Shown one piece after another: positions 27,318-36,648 of a stretch of 64,000 nucleotides of DNA. Made by a program: the position numbers and the translations under genes. Numbering within the stretch: position 1 is the first letter of the stretch; each line of letters starts with the position of its first letter. The notes under the pieces were generated by a model. That model did not search any database. It was not told where the DNA came from and was given only the letters and a program-made list of their open reading frames with translations. This DNA comes from Sphingobium sp. OAS761 (GTDB lineage Bacteria > Pseudomonadota > Alphaproteobacteria > Sphingomonadales > Sphingomonadaceae). The stretch spans positions 164,016 to 228,015 of the forward strand of contig NZ_JALJVY010000009.1 of assembly GCF_024168485.1 (NCBI RefSeq), in the 5' to 3' direction.

Positions 27318-30273
27318 GCGCGGCAAACCCGCGCTATACACCATCCCGGCGCATCGTGCTTTCGCCGATTCACTCGTTGCGGGACTTTTGGCGCGTCATG
27401 GCGCGGATCGCATGGCGCTTGCGCAGGGTATCGTCCTGTTGCCCAGCAACCGAGCGATCCGGGCGATTCGCGATGCCTTCGTCCGGCAATCGCGGGGTGG
27501 ATTGCTGCTGCCGCGGCTAGTCGCGCTGGGCGACGTCGAGCTGGGCGAACAGGTCGGCAATGCCCTTGATCCCATGGGAGAGGCAGAGCCGGTTCCGCCA
27601 GCCATCGGACCGATGCGCCGCCAGATGATGCTGGCGCGCATGGTGCAGGACGCACGACCGGGAACCGACGCGGGGCAAGCGTTGCAACTGGCGCGCGCTC
27701 TGGCCAGCGTGCTCGACCAAATGCAGGTTGAACAGGTGCCGCTGGCGGCCCTGCGCAATCTGGATCTTACGGCCGATCTGTCGCAGCATTGGCAGGCGTC
27801 GCTGGCCCTGTTCGACATCCTGCTGGGCCGTTGGCCTGAGGAACTCGCCAGATCGGGATGCATCGACCTTGCGGACCGGCGCAATCGCCTGTTCGACAGG
27901 TTGGCCGATCGATGGGCCGCGACGCCGCCGCCCGGATTCGTCGTTGCTGCGGGCATATCGACCACAGCGCCCGCAGTCGCGCGATTGCTGCGCCGGATCG
28001 GCGAAATGCCGCGTGGCATGGTGGTCTTTGCCGGGTTGGACCAGCACATGGATGATGAAGCGTGGGGGGCGATCAGCGCGGCAGACGGGGCGCCCAACGG
28101 TTCCGGCCACATCCTGCACGAAACCCATCCGCAATTCGCGCTGAAACGCCTGCTCGACCGCATGGATGCCACGCGCGACGATGTGGCGCTCTGGCGCTGG
28201 GGCAGCGAATATGATGCGCGCGCGGTGCGCGGACGAAACATATCGAACGCCATGTTGCCGCCTCGTCTCACGACCCGATGGCGCGATATGAGGACCGCAG
28301 ACCGGTCCCTGACGGGCGTGGAGGCGCTGGAAGTCGGAACGCCGGGCGAAGAAGCGCAGGCCATAGCCATTGCCCTGCGCGAAGCGCTGGAGACCGAGGA
28401 ACGAACAGCCGCCCTAGTGACCCCGGATCGTCAGCTTGCGGCTCGCGTCTCCGCGCATCTGCGCCGCTGGGGCATCGAGGCGGACGATTCCGCCGGCCTG
28501 CCGTTGTCGCGCTTGCCGCCGGGAACCTTGCTCATCGCGATGGCCGAGGCGATGGCCACCCGATTTGCCCCTGTTTCACTGCTGACATTGCTCAAGCATC
28601 CGCTCGTGATGCGGGGAGAGGGGCGCCTCGACTGGCTGGACAATGTCCGGGCCCTCGATCTGTTGCTGCGCGGACCACGCCCGCAGGCCGGGCTTGTGGG
28701 CATCGACCTGCTGGTCGCGGCGCGGGATGACGAGGATCGCCAAGCCGCCCTGAGGGCGCGTGTCCGTGCCTGGTGGCCGTCCGCACGCGCACTGCTGGAA
28801 CCGCTGGAGACGGTTCATCTTGCCGCCACGGACCTGGCCGGGCAGTTTGCCGCCTTGCGATCCCAGGCGGGAATATTGTCATCCGATGCGGTCTGGGCCG
28901 GGCATCAGGGGCATGCCGCCGCAGATTTCTTCGCCGAACTCGAAGCCGCCGCGCAGGAGGGACCTCGCGCGGCCAATCCGCTCGCACTGCCTGACCTGCT
29001 GGAGCAGATGCTGGGCATGCAGGCCCTTCGTCCGCCGCAGGGCGGCCATCCCCGGATAGCGATCCTGGGTTTGATCGAGGCACGGCTGGTTCAGGCCGAC
29101 CTGATGATATTGGGCGGCCTGAACGAAGGCACATGGCCCGGCCTGCCGGCGCCCGACCCCTGGCTCGCTCCCCGGATCCGCAGAGAGCTGGGCTTGCCTG
29201 GACTGGAGACGCGCATTGGTCTTGCCGCCCATGACTTCGCGAGTGCGCTGGGCGCTCCGCAGGTCCTGATCACCCGGTCAAGGCGCGGAAGCGGCGGGCC
29301 GGCCATCGCATCCCGATTCTGGCTGCGGCTCAAGGCGATGGCGGGTCCGCAGTGGAAGGAAGCGGATCGCTACGGTCAATTGGCACGCGGGCTCGATCGG
29401 CCCGACGGTCATCATCCGGCCAGCCGGCCTGCGCCGTCGCCACCGCTCGCAGCACGTCCGCGCGTGATCCCGGTGACAGATGTCGATCGGCTGAAGGCAG
29501 ACCCTTTCGCCTTTTACGCGCGCCGCATATTGGGACTGGTGCGGCTCGACCCGGTCGATGCCGATGCCGGACCGGCCTGGCGCGGTACGACCGCCCACGC
29601 GATCCTTCAGCAATGGGCGGAAGGCGGCACGCTCGATCCCGACGAGCTGGAACAGCGGGCCCTTGCCATGTTCGACGCGCCCGAGGTGCATCCCCTGTTG
29701 CGCGCCTTGTGGCAGCCGCGCCTGATCGAGGCAATCCGATGGATCGCCGCGGAAGTCGCGGCGGACAAGGCCGCCGGCCGGCATATCCTTGCCGTTGAGC
29801 GCGAGGGTAGGGCCGACATCGCCGGCGTCACGCTGATGGGAAAGGCCGACCGTATCGACCGCCTGCCCGATGGCAGCGTCGCTATCATCGACTACAAGAC
29901 CGGCAAGCCGCCGAGCGCGGCCCAGGTCAAGGCCGGTTTCGCGCTTCAGTTGGGGCTGCTTGGCCTGATCGCGGAGCAGGGCGGGTTTCCGGCGATAGCT
30001 GGCGGGACCCGGGCGGGCGATTTCGAATATTGGTCGCTCGCAAAGAAGGGGGATCAGTTCGGCTATCGCGAGCGACCGGTCGATCCCCAGGGGCGCCGGG
30101 ATAAAATCCAGACGGACGAATTTACCGCGATCGCCCTGCGCCACTTCGGCGACGCGGCGCGCGATTATCTGCTGGGCAATGCCCCCTTCCGTGCGGAGAT
30201 CAATCCGGAAGTCGCGAATTATGGGGACTATGACCAATTGATGCGGCTCGAGGAATGGTATGGCCGGGACTAG
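27310..30273 (+). CDS. addB: Double-strand break repair protein AddB
   Basis: A 987-residue subunit of the AddAB helicase-nuclease that processes DNA ends for RecA loading. The N-terminal part has a degenerate helicase-like fold (GIVLLPSNRAIRAIRDAF). The C-terminal PD-(D/E)xK nuclease is recognisable from GVTLMGKADRIDRLPDGSVAIIDYKTG, with the Asp and the IDYKTG lysine as catalytic residues. It is the alphaproteobacterial form, found next to addA and a MurU-type gene. The ATG at 27310 overlaps murU by 8 bases and gives a natural start (GERGKPALYTIPAHR). Its end overlaps addA by 14 bases. Confidence 0.92.
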   Translation: MGERGKPALYTIPAHRAFADSLVAGLLARHGADRMALAQGIVLLPSNRAIRAIRDAFVRQSRGGLLLPRLVALGDVELGEQVGNALDPMGEAEPVPPAIGPMRRQMMLARMVQDARPGTDAGQALQLARALASVLDQMQVEQVPLAALRNLDLTADLSQHWQASLALFDILLGRWPEELARSGCIDLADRRNRLFDRLADRWAATPPPGFVVAAGISTTAPAVARLLRRIGEMPRGMVVFAGLDQHMDDEAWGAISAADGAPNGSGHILHETHPQFALKRLLDRMDATRDDVALWRWGSEYDARAVRGRNISNAMLPPRLTTRWRDMRTADRSLTGVEALEVGTPGEEAQAIAIALREALETEERTAALVTPDRQLAARVSAHLRRWGIEADDSAGLPLSRLPPGTLLIAMAEAMATRFAPVSLLTLLKHPLVMRGEGRLDWLDNVRALDLLLRGPRPQAGLVGIDLLVAARDDEDRQAALRARVRAWWPSARALLEPLETVHLAATDLAGQFAALRSQAGILSSDAVWAGHQGHAAADFFAELEAAAQEGPRAANPLALPDLLEQMLGMQALRPPQGGHPRIAILGLIEARLVQADLMILGGLNEGTWPGLPAPDPWLAPRIRRELGLPGLETRIGLAAHDFASALGAPQVLITRSRRGSGGPAIASRFWLRLKAMAGPQWKEADRYGQLARGLDRPDGHHPASRPAPSPPLAARPRVIPVTDVDRLKADPFAFYARRILGLVRLDPVDADAGPAWRGTTAHAILQQWAEGGTLDPDELEQRALAMFDAPEVHPLLRALWQPRLIEAIRWIAAEVAADKAAGRHILAVEREGRADIAGVTLMGKADRIDRLPDGSVAIIDYKTGKPPSAAQVKAGFALQLGLLGLIAEQGGFPAIAGGTRAGDFEYWSLAKKGDQFGYRERPVDPQGRRDKIQTDEFTAIALRHFGDAARDYLLGNAPFRAEINPEVANYGDYDQLMRLEEWYGRD

Positions 30274-33200
30274 ACGGATCGCGCCGCTCCAGCCGCTTGC
30301 CGGTGCGCAGGGCAAGGCATCCGCGCCGGACGCGCATGTCTGGCTGTCCGCTTCGGCAGGCACGGGCAAAACCCATGTTCTTACGGCACGCGTGTTCCGG
30401 CTGCTGCTTCAGGGGGTCAGGCCCGAAAATATCCTCTGCCTGACCTTCACGAAGGCCGGAGCGGCCGAAATGGCGGACCGTATTCATGACCGGCTTGCCG
30501 CATGGGTGCAACTCGACGGCGTGGCGCTGGCGGCGGATCTGATGGCGTTGGGTGAGGATCACGGCCCGGAACAGCAGGACAAGGCGCGGCGACTGTTCGC
30601 CGAAGTGCTGGAGTCGACGGGTGGAGGTCTGCGTATCCAGACGATCCACGGCTTTTGCCAGCAATTGCTCGCCGCTTTTCCGATGGAGGCGGACCTCGCG
30701 CCCGGTTTCCGCCCGCTTGACCAGCGTGAACAATCAGCGCTTGCGCGGGAGACGCTGGCGAACATCGTCGTGCAAGCGCAGGAACAGGGCGACGAGGAAT
30801 TGATGACGGCGCTCCAGTCGCTCAGCCTGCGCCTGGGTGAGGCGGGTGCGACCCAATATCTGATCCGCTGCGCCGCAAGCGTCGAGGCGCTCAACCAACT
30901 GCCTGACCCCATCCACCCCTGGCTGGCCGCGCAGTTCGACCTGCCGGAAGGCGATATCGACCAATGGCTGGCGATGGCGTGCAGCGACGATGCTTTCGAC
31001 ATGCGGAGCCTGAGGGAGCTGGTCGAAGCCAATCGGGAATGGGGCAAGGCACGCGGGATAGAGCGTTGCGAACGGATAGCCGACTGGATCGCGCGCGATC
31101 CACCCGAGCGTGCGGCCAGCCTGTCCGATCTGCATCGGGCATGGGCGAAATCGACCGGGGAGTTGAATGAGTCGAAGGGCTATGTTCCGCCTGTCGAAAG
31201 TTATCTTCCGCTGGCTCGCCGGCTGTTTGATCGATGCGCCGACCTGCTCGCGACCAAGGCATATGCCGATTATGCGGCCCTGCTGGCGCAGGCGTTGCAC
31301 GCGGGCCGCGCCTATGCCCGCGCCTATGGCGAAGCCAAGGCCCTGGCCGGGGCGGTAGATTTCGACGACCTGATCGCCCGGACCGCCAACCTGCTCAACC
31401 GGCCGGGGATTGCCGACTGGATTCGTTACAAGCTGGATCAGCGGATCGACCACATATTGGTTGATGAAGCGCAGGATACCAATGTTCATCAATGGACCAT
31501 CGTCGCCGCGCTCGCCGCCGAGTTTTTTGCTGGCGAAGGGGCGCGAGGCGACAAGATCCGGACGATTTTTTCCGTGGGTGACTTCAAGCAGGCCATTTTC
31601 GGTTTCCAGGGCACCAGCCCGATACAGTTCGCGGCAGCGCGGACGCTGTTCCGACGTCATGCCGCCGCGGTAGAGCAGCACTTTCACGATCTTTCGCTAG
31701 ATCGCAGTTTCCGTTCCACGCCCGCCGTGCTGGAGGTGGTGGACAAGACCATCGAGGCGCTGGGAACCGATCGGCTGGGTCTCGATTCCGGCGATGTCCG
31801 GCATGTCAGCGCCAACCGGTATCCCGGCGAGGTTCTGCTGTGGAAACCCGTAGCCGCGTCCACGGCCACAGATGACGCGGAAGGCGAGGAGGATTGGGCT
31901 GCCGGGCAGGAACGATTGCTGGCCCAGAATATAGCACGCCAGATTCGCGAATGGATCGATTCCGGCCTGATGCTGGAAAGCGAGGGCCGTCCGATCCGGG
32001 CGGGAGACATCATGATATTGGTGCGCCGCCGCAGCGAACTGGCGCGCCTGATCGTTGCCAGGCTCTATGAAGAGAATGTCGCCGTGGCCGGGATCGATCG
32101 GCTGCGCCTGAACGCCCCGCTGGCCGTGCGCGACCTGCTCGCAGCGCTTCGCTTCGCGGTTCAGCCCGACGATGACCTGAACCTGGCCTCGCTTCTGGTG
32201 TCGCCGCTGATCGGCTGGACCCAGGACGAAGTGATGGAACGGCTGATCGGTCACAAGGGTTCGCTCTGGCGACACCTTATGCGGACGCAAGGGGGTGAGC
32301 GACTGGCGCCGCTGCTTGGCTTGCTCGGCGTGGCGGATTTCACGACGCCCTACCGCTTCCTGGAGGCGATACTTTCGCAGGAGATGGACGGACGACGGCG
32401 CCTCATAGAGCGTTTGGGCATTGAGGCCGCCGACCCCATCGAAGAACTGCTGAACGCCGCACTGTCATTTGAAACGGACGATCATCCCTCGCTTCAGCGT
32501 TTTATCGACTGGTTCGACCGAGGGGAGGTGGAAATCGTGCGGGATGCGGCGGGGCAGGGCGACATGCTGCGTCTGCTGACCGTTCACGGCGCCAAGGGGC
32601 TTCAGGCGCCGGTCGTGATCCTGGCCGATGCCTGTCTGGATCCCGACGCCGGCAACCGGGCGGACCGCCTGGAGTGGGAGGGCCTGCCCATACCCGCGCC
32701 ACGCAAGGCCGATCGGCAAGGGCTGATCGGCGACGTCGCGCAGGAGGCCGCCGATGAGGAGCGGCGCGAACATTGGCGGTTGCTCTATGTTGCGCTGACG
32801 CGGGCGGAAGAGCGATTGGTCGTCGCCGGCTCGCTCGGCCCGCGCGCCCGGGGCGCGGTCAAGCCGGAAAGCTGGTTCGCGGCGGTCGAGGCAGCCATGG
32901 CATCGCTCGGCGCGGAGTGGGAGGACGATGCGCTGTGGGGCAGGCGCCGACGCTGGGAGGGGTTTGAGCGCCTGGCACCCCGCAAGCAGGTGCCCCAGGT
33001 GGCAGCAAGCGCCCACGTCCTGACGGAACCTGACTGGCTGCGACGTCCCGCGCCGATCGAGGCCCGGCCGCCGCGTCCGCTCGCGCCGTCGGCATCGGTC
33101 GAGGATGACGTTCCCTATCCGCCACCCACGCTTGCCCTTCGCGCGGCCGCGCAACGTGGACAATGGCTTCATCGCCTTTTCGAACGCCTGCCCGACCTGC

Positions 33201-33667
33201 CGGGTGACCGTCGCCGGCAAGCGGCCGACCGCTGGCTGGCAGGACAGGGCGCCGACGATGCGGCGATCCGGCGAGAGGTGGTGGACCAGGTAATCCGGGT
33301 CATGGACGACCCGGCCTTCGCGTCCCTGTTCGATGACGACGCCCTGGCCGAAGCGCCGATCGCGGCGGTAGTGGGAGAGTCGGTGATTGCGGGCACCGTC
33401 GATCGCCTGCGTGTCGGCACCGATCTGATCCAGCTCGTAGACTTCAAGACGGGGCGGCATGTTCCCGCGACCATCGCGGAGGTGCCGACCGCGCATATCC
33501 GGCAGATGGCGGCCTATGTCGCGGCGTTGCGCGTAATCTTTCCCGACCACAGGATTGATGCGGGGTTGCTGTATACCAGCGCGCCGCGGCTGATCCAGTT
33601 GCCCGATGCGCTCCTGTCGATGCACAAGCCCGGCTTTGCGGCGACGCAGGAGAATTTGCCCTCTTGA
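30260..33667 (+). CDS. addA: Double-strand break repair helicase AddA
   Basis: A 1135-residue UvrD-type 3'-5' helicase with a C-terminal nuclease, partner of AddB. Walker A is SASAGTGKTHVLTARV, motif Ia LTFTKAGAAEMADR, Walker B ILVDEAQDTN, motif III VGDFKQAIFGFQG, motif V LLTVHGAKGLQAPVV and motif VI LLYVALTRAEERLVVAG. The nuclease motif VDFKTGRHVP is near the C-terminus. Translation is probably coupled to addB (14-base overlap). trxA follows about 60 bases later. Confidence 0.95.
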   Translation: MAGTRRIAPLQPLAGAQGKASAPDAHVWLSASAGTGKTHVLTARVFRLLLQGVRPENILCLTFTKAGAAEMADRIHDRLAAWVQLDGVALAADLMALGEDHGPEQQDKARRLFAEVLESTGGGLRIQTIHGFCQQLLAAFPMEADLAPGFRPLDQREQSALARETLANIVVQAQEQGDEELMTALQSLSLRLGEAGATQYLIRCAASVEALNQLPDPIHPWLAAQFDLPEGDIDQWLAMACSDDAFDMRSLRELVEANREWGKARGIERCERIADWIARDPPERAASLSDLHRAWAKSTGELNESKGYVPPVESYLPLARRLFDRCADLLATKAYADYAALLAQALHAGRAYARAYGEAKALAGAVDFDDLIARTANLLNRPGIADWIRYKLDQRIDHILVDEAQDTNVHQWTIVAALAAEFFAGEGARGDKIRTIFSVGDFKQAIFGFQGTSPIQFAAARTLFRRHAAAVEQHFHDLSLDRSFRSTPAVLEVVDKTIEALGTDRLGLDSGDVRHVSANRYPGEVLLWKPVAASTATDDAEGEEDWAAGQERLLAQNIARQIREWIDSGLMLESEGRPIRAGDIMILVRRRSELARLIVARLYEENVAVAGIDRLRLNAPLAVRDLLAALRFAVQPDDDLNLASLLVSPLIGWTQDEVMERLIGHKGSLWRHLMRTQGGERLAPLLGLLGVADFTTPYRFLEAILSQEMDGRRRLIERLGIEAADPIEELLNAALSFETDDHPSLQRFIDWFDRGEVEIVRDAAGQGDMLRLLTVHGAKGLQAPVVILADACLDPDAGNRADRLEWEGLPIPAPRKADRQGLIGDVAQEAADEERREHWRLLYVALTRAEERLVVAGSLGPRARGAVKPESWFAAVEAAMASLGAEWEDDALWGRRRRWEGFERLAPRKQVPQVAASAHVLTEPDWLRRPAPIEARPPRPLAPSASVEDDVPYPPPTLALRAAAQRGQWLHRLFERLPDLPGDRRRQAADRWLAGQGADDAAIRREVVDQVIRVMDDPAFASLFDDDALAEAPIAAVVGESVIAGTVDRLRVGTDLIQLVDFKTGRHVPATIAEVPTAHIRQMAAYVAALRVIFPDHRIDAGLLYTSAPRLIQLPDALLSMHKPGFAATQENLPS

Positions 33668-33726
33668 CCCGTTGTGACCAGTAGGCGAGCCGCCTAGATA
33701 TGGGTTCAAACAAGGAGATTTGATCC

Positions 33727-34047
33727 ATGGCCACCAAGGCAGTTACCGATTCCAGCTTCCAGGACGATGTGCTGGGTGCGGACAAGCCCGTCCTAGTGGA
33801 TTTCTGGGCCGAATGGTGCGGCCCGTGCAAGATGATCGGCCCGGCGTTGGAGGAAATCTCCGATGAATTGGCGGACAAGGTGACGATCGCGAAGATCAAC
33901 ATCGACGAAAATCCGGATGCACCCGGAAAATATGGCGTGCGCGGTATTCCGACGATGATCCTGTTCAAAAATGGCGAGGCTGCCGCCACGAAGGTCGGCG
34001 CCGCGCCGAAGAGCGCTCTGAAAGGCTGGATTGAGAGCGTTCTCTGA
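33727..34047 (+). CDS. trxA: Thioredoxin
   Basis: A 106-residue cytoplasmic disulphide reductase. The active site is WCGPCK with Cys31 and Cys34; the cis-proline loop GIPTMILF and C-terminal GWIESVL are as expected. GGAGA lies upstream of the ATG. Last gene in the direction of addAB; the following DNA holds a decayed gene on the other strand. Confidence 0.97.
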   Translation: MATKAVTDSSFQDDVLGADKPVLVDFWAEWCGPCKMIGPALEEISDELADKVTIAKINIDENPDAPGKYGVRGIPTMILFKNGEAAATKVGAAPKSALKGWIESVL

Positions 34048-34059
34048 CCCAATGCCGGC

Positions 34060-34460
34060 CTATGTCAGCAAGATCATGATCGATCGGGCATGGGCCGGCT
34101 TTTGGAACTGTCGAACGTACCAGTCGCGCACATGGGATAATTCCGGGCGATCCATCTTCAGGATGAAGAAGGTTTGGGCATATACGCCCATGGGGACATC
34201 CGCGGTCCCGGTGGCCGCTCCCGACAGCCAGGTTCATTCTGCCAATGCCTGGTCCATGATCGACATCGCCATGCCAGCCCGGTCCGCCGATTTCGCGATG
34301 GCGTCCAAGTCGCGGTCGTGCGGGGATCGGCGGATCAGATTGATGAATGCATCCCTTTAGGGGCCCGGCGAGTGTGAATAGCCGGGACGAGCCGATTTCA
34401 TCGGCGAACCGGGCCGTTGCTGACATTGTGAGAGTCCAATCGGCCCCATATCGTCAGCAT
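34060..34460 (-). pseudogene. Decayed glutathione S-transferase gene
   Basis: This otherwise empty 430-bp gap contains pieces of a GST on the minus strand. The ATG at 34460 begins MLTIWGRLDSHNV, a typical GST thioredoxin-fold start, but the frame stops nine codons later. A later frame gives DAFINLIRRSPHDRDLDAI and SADRAGMAMSIMDQALAE, like the GST C-terminal domain, then a TGA at 34234-34236, then in the same frame TWLSGAATGTADVPMGVYAQ and RPELSHVRDWYVRQFQKPAH, ending at a stop at 34060. So there is an internal deletion, at least one frameshift and one nonsense codon. Family assignment rests on remembered motif patterns. Confidence 0.75.
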
Positions 34461-34477
34461 TGTCGTCCCGTCGGCTT

Positions 34478-35281
34478 TTATCCGTACAGGATTTTCGCTG
34501 CATGATCCCATAGTCGGGGGGAAGACGCGGCCAGAAGGCCCCGTTGCAGATCGCCCACGACATAGGGCGTTCCGTCCAGCCGCTGGCAGCACCCTCCCGC
34601 TTCATTGACGAACAGGGTTCCTGCCGCATGGTCCCATGGCAGGGTTCGGGCGAACACGGAAATGTCGTTCTGTCCCAGCACTAGCCTGGGATATTGCTCG
34701 GCGGCGCAACGCGGAATGTCCACGATGCTGAAGCGGCCGGTCGACCGTCGCTGAATATCCGCACGCTCCTCGGCTGTCATGAAGTAGACGGCAAGAGCCG
34801 CGATGGGCAGTTCTTGTCGGCTTTCCCGCGCGATGACCCGCGTGCCGTCGATATGGCTGCCGGCGCCCAGCATTGCATGACATAGGCGACCCGAGAGCGG
34901 GTCCAGTATCCAGCCTGCAAGCGTCGTTCCACCATCGGCCAATGCAACCATGATGCCGAAGGGCGGTCGGCCTGCGGCGAAGTTTCCGGTCCCGTCGATG
35001 GGATCGACGATCCAGTTCAACCCTTCGCCGGCACGGTCCAATATGGCCGGATTGGCCGCGCAGGCTTCCTCACCTATGATGCCGGCTTCGGGCAATATGA
35101 CCGCCAGTCCTTCCGCGAGGCGCGTCTCGCTTTCCTTGTCGGCGATGGTCACCAGATCGTCCGCGGCCGATTTTTCGGCGATCTCGTCGGCGGCGAGGTT
35201 ACGATAGCGCGGCATCACGATGTCGCGCCCGACCTCCCGCATCAGCGCGACGACCGCATCGTGCAGTTCAAGCGTCATCAA
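34478..35281 (-). CDS. Inositol monophosphatase family protein, probably HisN-type
   Basis: A 267-residue metal-dependent sugar/alcohol phosphatase. Metal-binding motifs: GEEAC (residues ~70), WIVDPIDGTGNFAAG, and PWDHAAGTLFVNEAGG. This family includes inositol monophosphatase, SuhB, CysQ and histidinol-phosphatase HisN. It starts 10 bases after argJ, so the two are probably one operon; association with an arginine gene favours an amino-acid role such as histidinol-phosphatase, but that is inference. Confidence 0.88.
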   Translation of the reverse strand: MMTLELHDAVVALMREVGRDIVMPRYRNLAADEIAEKSAADDLVTIADKESETRLAEGLAVILPEAGIIGEEACAANPAILDRAGEGLNWIVDPIDGTGNFAAGRPPFGIMVALADGGTTLAGWILDPLSGRLCHAMLGAGSHIDGTRVIARESRQELPIAALAVYFMTAEERADIQRRSTGRFSIVDIPRCAAEQYPRLVLGQNDISVFARTLPWDHAAGTLFVNEAGGCCQRLDGTPYVVGDLQRGLLAASSPRLWDHAAKILYG

Positions 35282-35291
35282 GCCGGACCGC

Positions 35292-36515
35292 TCAGCTACG
35301 ATAATCGGCGTTGATCGAGATATAGCCGTGCGTCAGGTCGCACGTCCATATCGTCGCCCGGCCTTCGCCCAGGCCGATGTCCACGCCCAGCACGATCTCC
35401 TGGCCCTTGAGGTGCGCTGCGACGGGTGCCTCGTCATAGCCGTCGACCGCCAGGCCGCCCGTCGCGACCTGCGTCGCGCCGAAACGGATGGACAGCTTGT
35501 CGCGATCCGCCGGTTCGCCGGCCTTGCCCACGGCCATGACGACCCGGCCCCAATTTGCGTCCTCCCCGGCGATGGCGGTCTTGACCAGCGGCGAGTTGGC
35601 TATTGCCATGCCAATACGATGGGCGCTGTCGTCGCTTTCGGCGCCTTCGACGCGGATCTCGATGAACTTGGTCGCACCTTCTCCATCCCGAACGACGAGG
35701 TGCGCAAGCTGGCGGCACAGGTCCTGCAACGCCGCGAAGAAAGCATCCGCGCCCGGATCGTCCATCGAAGTAACGGGAGCATTGCCGGCCTGCCCGGTCG
35801 CAAAGGCCAGCACTGTGTCGCTGGTAGACGTGTCGCTGTCGACCGTGATGCAAGAAAAGGTCGACCGGTTGGTGGCGGCGAGCATCTGTTGAAGGAGTGC
35901 GGGCGAAATCGCCGCGTTGGTAAAGATGTATCCCAGCATCGTCGCCATGTCGGGCGCGATCATGCCCGATCCCTTGATGATGCCGACCAGGTCCACGCGC
36001 GTTTCGCCGATCATGGCCGACACATGGGCGCCTTTGGCGTAGGTATCTGTCGTGCCGATCGTCGTAGCCGCTTCTTCCCAGCTGCAAGGCGCAGCGGCAA
36101 AAACTGCTTCCAGACCGGCCTCGGCCTTGTCGACAGGCAGGGGCACGCCGATCACGCCCGTTGAAGAGATCAGGATATCGGACGGCAGGCAGGACAAGTG
36201 GTTGGCGACCCGCGCCGCAATGGCCTCGACCGCTGCCCGGCCCCGGTGGCCCGTAAAGGCGTTTGCATTGCCCGCATTGACGACCAGCGCCCGGGCACGC
36301 CCAAGCGGAATCGCATCACGGCACCATTCCACCTCGGGCGAGGGGCATTTGCTTTGCGTCGTGACGCCGGCAAGCGCGGTACCGGCAACCAGTTCGATAT
36401 AGGTAAGGTCGCATCGATCCCATGTCTTGTATCCGGCACGGGCCACTCGTGTCGTGACGCCCTTTATGACGGGCAGGAGCGGGAAAGCTGCGGGAGCGAG
36501 GGGTGATCTGTCCAT
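35292..36515 (-). CDS. argJ: Bifunctional glutamate N-acetyltransferase/amino-acid acetyltransferase ArgJ
   Basis: Transfers the acetyl group from N-acetylornithine to glutamate, closing the cyclic arginine pathway. The proenzyme self-cleaves before Thr in the ATML motif, seen here as APDMATMLGYIFTNA; the catalytic threonine is the one in TML. N-terminal SPLAPAAFPLLPVIKGV and CPSPEVEWCRDAI, LVVNAGNANAFTG and EDANWGRVVMAVG are family features. 407 residues from the ATG at 36515; an ATG 51 bases upstream adds 17 residues before the conserved start. Confidence 0.95.
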   Translation of the reverse strand: MDRSPLAPAAFPLLPVIKGVTTRVARAGYKTWDRCDLTYIELVAGTALAGVTTQSKCPSPEVEWCRDAIPLGRARALVVNAGNANAFTGHRGRAAVEAIAARVANHLSCLPSDILISSTGVIGVPLPVDKAEAGLEAVFAAAPCSWEEAATTIGTTDTYAKGAHVSAMIGETRVDLVGIIKGSGMIAPDMATMLGYIFTNAAISPALLQQMLAATNRSTFSCITVDSDTSTSDTVLAFATGQAGNAPVTSMDDPGADAFFAALQDLCRQLAHLVVRDGEGATKFIEIRVEGAESDDSAHRIGMAIANSPLVKTAIAGEDANWGRVVMAVGKAGEPADRDKLSIRFGATQVATGGLAVDGYDEAPVAAHLKGQEIVLGVDIGLGEGRATIWTCDLTHGYISINADYRS

Positions 36516-36648
36516 GCGGATGCCATAGAGCGCGCTACCGTCAATTGCCAGTCCGACCCGATGCACGGTTCGTGGAATGGATGCGGATTCACCTTGCGCG
36601 TGGCGTCATGCTAAGAGGTCACTATATAAAACAGATCGGGCGCAAAAT

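Noticed and set aside
34234..34236. In-frame TGA in the GST remnant as selenocysteine
   Set aside because: Other lesions (deletion, frameshift) are present and no recoding hairpin is visible after the codon.
33965..34426. 153-codon minus-strand frame downstream of trxA
   Set aside because: It crosses the trxA 3' end and mixes frames of the decayed GST; only the pieces in the correct frames resemble a protein family.
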